NCBI GenBank assembly: GCA_034509495.1
Contig: CM067509.1
Span: 7,035,288 to 7,099,287 of the forward strand
DNA from: Acestrorhynchus altus
Taxonomy: Eukaryota; Chordata; Actinopteri; Characiformes; Acestrorhynchidae
Length of the DNA: 64,000 nt
Direction of reading: 5' to 3'
Below the pieces are notes generated by a model. That model saw nothing but the letters and a program-made list of their open reading frames with translations, had not been told where the DNA came from and searched no databases. Of this stretch, positions 58,761 through 64,000 are shown one piece after another. Both the position numbers and the translations under genes were made by a program. The number at the start of each line of letters is the position of its first letter. The stretch's first letter is position 1.

Positions 58761-59179
58761 GTGACAGATTTGAGCTGCATCTTGTGGTCATTGTGGTCAT
58801 TCCTCTTTCTTTTCGATCTGCTCGCTGCTTTGTCACTTTAAAGCAATAACGTCTCCCATCCACACGGAACATGAAGGCAGGAATGTAGCTGCGTGGGTTT
58901 TTGGGCTTTTCTCCAGTGACCTTTAAAAAACAGAGGGTGTGAGAGGGACTCCAAGCACACGCTGGGTGGCTCCGCCACGGACATGCCTGTGGTCACAAGA
59001 ACCAGGCCTGGACCATGAGAACTTTCATAGAGGAAGCCCTAATGAGCCCGAGGAGGAGGAGAACCACGGGAAAGAGGAAAAAGCATGTTTGTGTCAGCGG
59101 TTGCTTACTCAACACTGCTGCTTCTCCTTGGTTTCGGACAAGCTCACTGGTCATTCTTCCTTGGAAGACTTTTGGTAGG

Positions 59180-59425
59180 TACTGACCACTGAACACAGGG
59201 AACACCCCACGTGACCTGCCTGTTGTTCTGGAGATGTTCTGACTCAGTTGTCTAGAACATTACATGGTAAAAAAAGTGTGTCAGGTTCTTATGCTCATTT
59301 TCCTGTTTCAGCAACAACTTCGAGAACTGACTGTCCACTTACTGACTGATATCTCCACCCGTCCACTGGAGACCCTGGAACCAGATGAGTGCTGTTCACC
59401 TGCCAGTGGTTTTTATCGGTTTCTG
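59180..59425. mobile_element. end of a dispersed Tc1-associated repeat
   Basis: Contains ggtaggtactgaccactgaa, acaccccacgtgacctgcc, ctggagatgttctgactcag, gaactgactgtccacttact and tcacctgccagtggttttta. I recognise the order as that of a fish repeat with a Tc1-like parent. The tggtaggtactgacca start is the reverse complement of part of the relic at 7100-7345. Confidence 0.65.
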
Positions 59426-59577
59426 TTTCGATTTGTTCTGAAATTGATGTGGAGCTCTGGATTCTGTGGATTCTGTCAAACATCTAAAGTGATGGTGATC
59501 ATAGGGGTCCAATCACTTAATACAGTTAAATTAAATTTCATACACATTAATATTTTTGATAACACAAACTGCAGAAA

Positions 59578-59695
59578 CAGATGAGCTACTGTCTCTGACT
59601 TTACATCTACAAGGTGGAGACACTCGGTAGGAGTGTCTGATAGAGTGGACAGTGAGTGGACACAGTGTTTAAACACTGCACTGCTGCATCTGATC
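59578..59695. mobile_element. fold-back family B, partial copy
   Basis: gtctctgactttacatctac, gtggacagtgagtggacac and gtgtttaaacactgcactgc, in the 3302-3800 orientation. It is directly joined to a family A half copy. Confidence 0.8.
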
Positions 59696-59835
59696 TAATA
59701 GGTTCATGCTTGTTTATCTGCTCCAGAGAGTCCTATTCTATTGGCAGTACTTTCTACAGGGACTAGACAAGCTGGGTGTGTGTGCATTTGCACATCTGTG
59801 TCAGTAATGGGTGCGGTTATTTATATGTCTGATGT
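59696..59835. mobile_element. fold-back family A, half copy
   Basis: gtttatctgctccagagagt, ctattggcagtac, gtgtgcatttgcacatctg and tgtcagtaatgggtgc. It abuts the family B fragment, as if one element had inserted in the other. Confidence 0.8.
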
Positions 59836-60149
59836 TAGGTCCAGCATTCAGTCTGATCCAGTCCTGTCCCGCTGCTTTGTCTCCGGGCTTTGGGAATTGC
59901 GTGTTGTGGTTTTCCCGTCGCCGTGTGGACGAGGCCGTGATAAATGAGTCGTGGCTTCTGGACACTGCAGGGGAACAGATGGGGCTTGAACTCTGCGTGA
60001 ATCTGGAACAGAGAGAACGTCTAACTTTAATCAGACACATTAATTAAAAAGCTGGTGGCGTCCAGACCGTTTGCTTCGGCTGACTCTTCTCAGTTTTTCT
60101 TCAAATGAAAGCAATAATTAAAGGGACAAAACATTTACACACTATTCGT

Positions 60150-60450
60150 CATCTGTCCAAAAGTATGTGGACACCCCATTCTCCGGAGAGGTCAAGGGGT
60201 CAAGGGGATTAGCCAGGGGTTTGCCCTCATTTGCTTACTATTGATGCTGGAACATTGCTGTGAGGATGATTTTATTGCATTCAGCCCGTTAAAGCATCAG
60301 TGAAAGCATCAGTGCGGTCAGTTACTGATGTCTGTGAGATGTTTAGTTCTGTCACTCCAGCTCATCCCAGTGGTGCTGGCTGGAGCTTCATCACTTCAGA
60401 CACCCCAATAGCCCCTCTAGCCCACACTCTGCACTGGGCACAGTGACCGC
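60150..60450. mobile_element. fold-back family A, diverged copy
   Basis: Begins ctgtccaaaagtatgtggac then accccattctcc. It carries aacattgctgtgaggatg, cattgcattcagccc-like and ggctggagcttcatcacttc phrases and ends near agcccacactctgcactgg. Confidence 0.7.
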
Positions 60451-61583
60451 TGGTCAGTGCCTTTCAATGTAAACTCAGCTTCAGCAATAAAATTGAACCT
60501 GAAACCAAAGGAAAAGAAACATTTGGACGACTGAGGTCTTATTGGAGGTACTTGTCAATTTCGTTGATCTGAGCTCTTCCACACAGACAACATGTTCTCT
60601 CGCTCGTCATAAGCGTCACGGTTCAGTATCAATTCGTGCTTTTTCCCATTTTCCGATGAGTCATTTTGGATGCGGAATATTCTGTGCATCCCAAGCTCTC
60701 GGCCTTGTATATGAACCGAGGACAGTGTCTCAGACAGAGAGACACAGTAAGTCAACCTCTGTCTACCTTCTCAACTCCACAGGTGAGACATCTATGAGCC
60801 AAACATGCTGTTACAAATGGCGATACTCCAAACAGGTCATTTGTCTCGGTGTCCTGCATTAGCATGTATCATTCCAGGCTGGCGGGAGCACGGCTTCAGG
60901 GTGGTGTTGAAGAGGTGGCGTCTCGGAGCCCTTAGAGAATGTTCCAGGAACCTTCTGGGGCCTGCTGGTCTGCTGTTGAGGTGAGAGACTGGTGTGATTG
61001 GGTTACAGAGTGCTCTGAGTTTGAATTCGTGTCCATTTCACACACTCACTCTTTCTCAGAGCCTGACGTCACATGGTTTTGACCTTCTTCTTCTGACCTG
61101 GAGTTAAAATTGAATGGTGACGTAGCAGTCGGAGTGTTTTGCTCCTGTTCTCGGCTGCGGGACGGGAGTTCTCGGGGGTTCATTGTCCGGAAAGGAGCCT
61201 GTTGGGTGTGGTGTATTAATTGGGCTACAGCTGGATCAGCACCACCGTGAAGCCATTCTGACAGCATCTCAAGCTCGTTCTCCTTAACCTGTACTTTCTG
61301 AGGAACTCCACAGGCTTGAGCTGAACTCATTCAGAGCTGGGGTTTGACCAGCATGACCAACATCACCCAGCTGACCATTATGGCCATGGTGGTCGACCAG
61401 CGTGTACTCACAGGTCAACAAGCATAACCAGCATGACCAGCAAGACTAAACTGTGCACCATAGTCTATACTGGTGAAGAGCGGGTTAACCAGCTGGTCAC
61501 CATCAAAGACCAGCTTGGACCATCTGAAACCATCTCTCAGTAGAAGCTTATCTTGAGCTGGTTTTTTTTCAGCAGAGTTCTGA

Positions 61584-61600
61584 TATATATATATATATAT
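61584..61600. repeat. (AT)n microsatellite
   Basis: About eight AT units. Confidence 0.9.
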
Positions 61601-62075
61601 GGATTCCTGATGATGGTAAAACCCATTTCAGATCCAGAATGTTCTCAGAACTTCTTAGAACTCTGATGGTGACAGTGGGTCCGGTATCAGGCAGTGTCTC
61701 CTCAAGCATTAGGTGGAATAACTGTCTGCGGGGAGCTTTTAGAGGTCCAGACGTCAGCGGTGCATTTCTCTTAAAAAGACGTCTTATCTGAGCCACCTCT
61801 CATTGTTCTCCTCACAGTTCTAGATAATAGACTCCTACTCACTCCATGCTTCGGCTCATTGGCGCTCTCCCGTGAAGAGGATCAGAGCCGAGATCAGATA
61901 ACAGGAGGAACATGTAGATGCTTGTAGATTCAGAATGGTTGAGCACGTCGCTTCAGTTTCCAGTTTTAACGAAAAGGAAAGAACCCGTCGGCTGAGTCTC
62001 GTGCCTGCTGGAACAAGTTCAAGGTTCTCCAAGTTTCTCTGTTTGTAAAGAGATAGTTCAGCTCAACCCTCCCTT

Positions 62076-62120
62076 AGCCATAACATTAAAACCACCTGCC
62101 TAATATTGTGTAAGGTGGAA
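62076..62120. mobile_element. terminal phrase of a dispersed repeat
   Basis: gccataacattaaaaccacc, then tgcctaatattgtgtaagg. The same end occurs in diverged form at 27037-27080. Confidence 0.55.
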
Positions 62121-62317
62121 TGACAGATTGGGTGTGTGGTTGTGGAACTGGGCGACATTTAAGGTGGAACGGCAAATTATGTATGTGGACCTGAAACTAC
62201 TGCACCGAATTAGGTATGTGGTTCTGGGAGGGTTGCACCATTTAAGGTGGACATGTTCATTAAAATAACAGAAAAGTAACTTCAGCCTCACCAAACACTG
62301 GCTGATTGAATATATTT

Positions 62318-62319
<2 letters not shown>

Positions 62320-62364
<45 letters not shown>
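62320..62364. repeat. (GT)n microsatellite
   Basis: About 22 GT units. Confidence 0.97.
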
Positions 62365-62366
<2 letters not shown>

Positions 62367-63329
62367 TGATGGAGAAGGTTCTGATCGCTCCTTTGAGGTG
62401 GTTCTCCACTGTTCACAAAGTTCTAATGCACTTTAAGGGGATTAGGACTCTTTTCTGTCCGGCATCTGCTGTATTTTCACGGAGCACAAACACCTGGTTA
62501 AGTGATTGATAAGGCGGTTCTCTTTGAGGAGCAGCTCGTGTGGAATAAGGTCAGATAATTTTGGCGGAGGGATTTGCCGCAGCGTGTGAGGGGGGCTTTA
62601 AACGGAGTCAGCAGGATAATAGACTCCCGCTGCTCTACATGTGAGCCCATGTCTAATGGGATGATAACGCTGAGGTATGAAGAAGCGGCTTTTCTCCGCA
62701 GTGGGCTGCCTGAGCAGGGAGGGAGGGAGGGGGGCTCTCTGGCTGTTCTGCTGTATCCGGATCCTGCAGATGCAAGTACTGTTTGTAGGCATCTGCTCCA
62801 TATGGTGTAACCCGTCTGAATGACCACGCTGGAGAAGGTCTGCCTTGTTCCCTCTGACCCGCAGAATCACAGCTGTGGGTTCGGGTCGGCCAATTCATTG
62901 AAAACGTATCGAAACCGTGATTCAGAAGGTGTAAGCGAATGACTCTCACTCCTCTCGGTTACTCAGATGTGGAAGCAGCGTGGAGGACTGCAGCACGGCT
63001 GGCAGTACGGTACAGACCACGGTTCTGGGTTCTGATTCAGTGTACCATGTTCATACTGTGGTTCTGTAAAGCAGGAGATGCTCTGAGGTTCATGCATTCT
63101 CCACCAGTCTGGGAATGGTGTATCCTTCCTGACTCAGACTGTTGTCTGTGGACGTTCCGTTGTTCTCTGCTGGTTCTAAGCTGAGTGAGTCAGAAGCCAC
63201 ACTGCTGCCGCCTGATTGAGAGGGACAGCTGAGGGAAAGGTCAGACCACTCGGGAGAGGAGTGGTGGTGTCCAGCCTGTAGCAGAGAGAGAGACCACAGG
63301 GTCAAACACCACATGCCTGGACTATATTC

Positions 63330-63442
63330 TCTCTCTCTCTCTCTCTCCCTCCCCCTCTCTCTCCCTCTGCATCTCTTTCTATTCTTTCTCTCTATGGTTC
63401 CCTGTTTCTGTCTGTCTGTCTGTCTCTCTCTGTCTGTCTGTC

Positions 63443-63492
<50 letters not shown>

Positions 63493-63502
63493 TCTCTCTC
63501 CC
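63330..63502. repeat. (CT)n tract with TCTG and CCCT variants
   Basis: Pyrimidine tract in three parts: ct/ccct units at 63330-63370, tctgtctg units at 63408-63445 and pure (CT)n at 63446-63502, ending ctctccccag, which mimics a splice acceptor at 63496-63505. No coding frame follows. Confidence 0.95.
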
Positions 63503-64000
63503 CAGTAATTTGATCAGTCAGGGCTGCCTCTGTCTCCTCCTCGTCTCTCGCTCGCCCACTGGACTGAGGTCAGTGTCTCGTTGCAGGAGAGATAGTGAGA
63601 ACAAATGTCAACAGGGAACTCTCAGAAATTGGCACACAAGCTCCCGGACCACCCAGCAGCGTTAAAGAACCGTGACCCCAGTGCAGTCCAGCTATGGAAG
63701 CTTAAAGTCCACCAATTAACATGGTGCTAAACGCCTGCCTGCACCACACACGCCTCCACCAGTGCAGGGACGGTGAAGGGCCTGGACTGTCCCCGCAGTT
63801 CTGAAAAAAAGAGTTTGACCTCAAAAAACATCCAGATATTCCAAAGCAATCTTATGGTGGGACGAAGTGGACAAGGAGGACAAGGTGGACAGTGGATTTT
63901 GTGCACTTTATATTCCATATGATCCACATTCCTCACATACTGCGGGATTTAGTCCGCACCGTTGGTACCGCAGTACTGAGTAGAACCCAGAGGTGATATT

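Larger units (their letters stand above)
30995..64000 (+). other. sh3rf3: sh3rf3 intron 1 (partial, at least 33 kb)
   Basis: Starts at the donor gtgggt and runs off the window. I searched plus-strand frames for the first SH3 domains (KALYSYEG, WYHGEL, ALYDFE-type strings) and found none. It holds a SINE, several transposase relics, many fold-back elements, two large minisatellites and unique stretches. Sequence between the listed features, for example 33860-35200, 36860-37600, 40050-41080, 44050-45230, 48000-49380 and 63500-64000, is unremarkable intronic DNA to my eye. Confidence 0.85.

Noticed and set aside
57725..58841. Open frames of about 340-350 codons on both strands (TPNSV and ELGVT pentapeptide repeats).
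   Set aside because: They arise because a stop-free 15-bp unit is repeated in register. Both strands are open, there are no splice or start signals, and there is no unique domain.
63496..63505. (CT)n tract ending ctctccccag, a possible acceptor for the next sh3rf3 exon.
   Set aside because: The sequence after it has no SH3-type coding frame in any phase.

Overview
This window is vertebrate nuclear DNA, almost certainly from a ray-finned (teleost) fish. The genes are split by GT-AG introns. There are very many CA, GT, CT and GA microsatellites and long minisatellites. Decayed Tc1/mariner-type transposase fragments, fold-back DNA elements and one tRNA-derived SINE are scattered throughout. I cannot name the species. 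I see no prokaryotic features, no operons, no CRISPR array and no viral genome. All comparisons with human proteins are from memory, without an alignment program.

Only two protein genes can be supported, and they lie head to head. On the minus strand is the 5' half of edar (ectodysplasin A receptor). Exon 1 is a probable non-coding exon in a GC-rich block at about 24.53-24.79 kb. Exon 2 (start codon and signal peptide) is at about 11.81-11.89 kb, exon 3 (first cysteine-rich repeat) at 10244-10366, exon 4 at 6785-6966, and exon 5 at 4692-4777. The transmembrane and death-domain exons must lie beyond the left edge. On the plus strand is the first coding exon of sh3rf3 (POSH2, a RING/SH3 scaffold E3 ligase) at 30632-30994. 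It ends at a perfect splice donor, and the rest of the window (about 33 kb) is its first intron, with no SH3-coding exon found. The divergent EDAR-SH3RF3 order is the same as on human chromosome 2, but here the two 5' ends are only about 6 kb apart.

Regions: 1-4.69 kb edar intron 5; 4.78-6.78 kb intron 4; 6.97-10.24 kb intron 3; 10.37-11.81 kb intron 2; 11.89-24.53 kb intron 1; 24.8-30.6 kb the shared divergent 5' region; 31-64 kb sh3rf3 intron 1. The two gene products are not known to form one complex. EDAR signals to NF-kB, and SH3RF3 is a JNK/Rac-linked scaffold.

The most interesting signals sit where repeats touch gene structure. A (TG)n tract of about 74 bp forms the 3' end of edar intron 2, directly before exon 3. 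Exon 4 has the same length as human exon 4, but its first ten or so codons are TG-rich and have lost the conserved sequence, and a second in-frame acceptor lies 27 bp further in. A 427-bp CA/CT tract runs up to about 70 bp before the sh3rf3 start codon and looks like a giant polypyrimidine tract. A fold-back repeat family has a central segment that occurs in both orientations. Two intronic minisatellites (about 0.94 kb of a 15-bp unit, and about 0.4 kb of a G-quadruplex-forming 18-bp unit) are also notable. I found no new multi-gene system.
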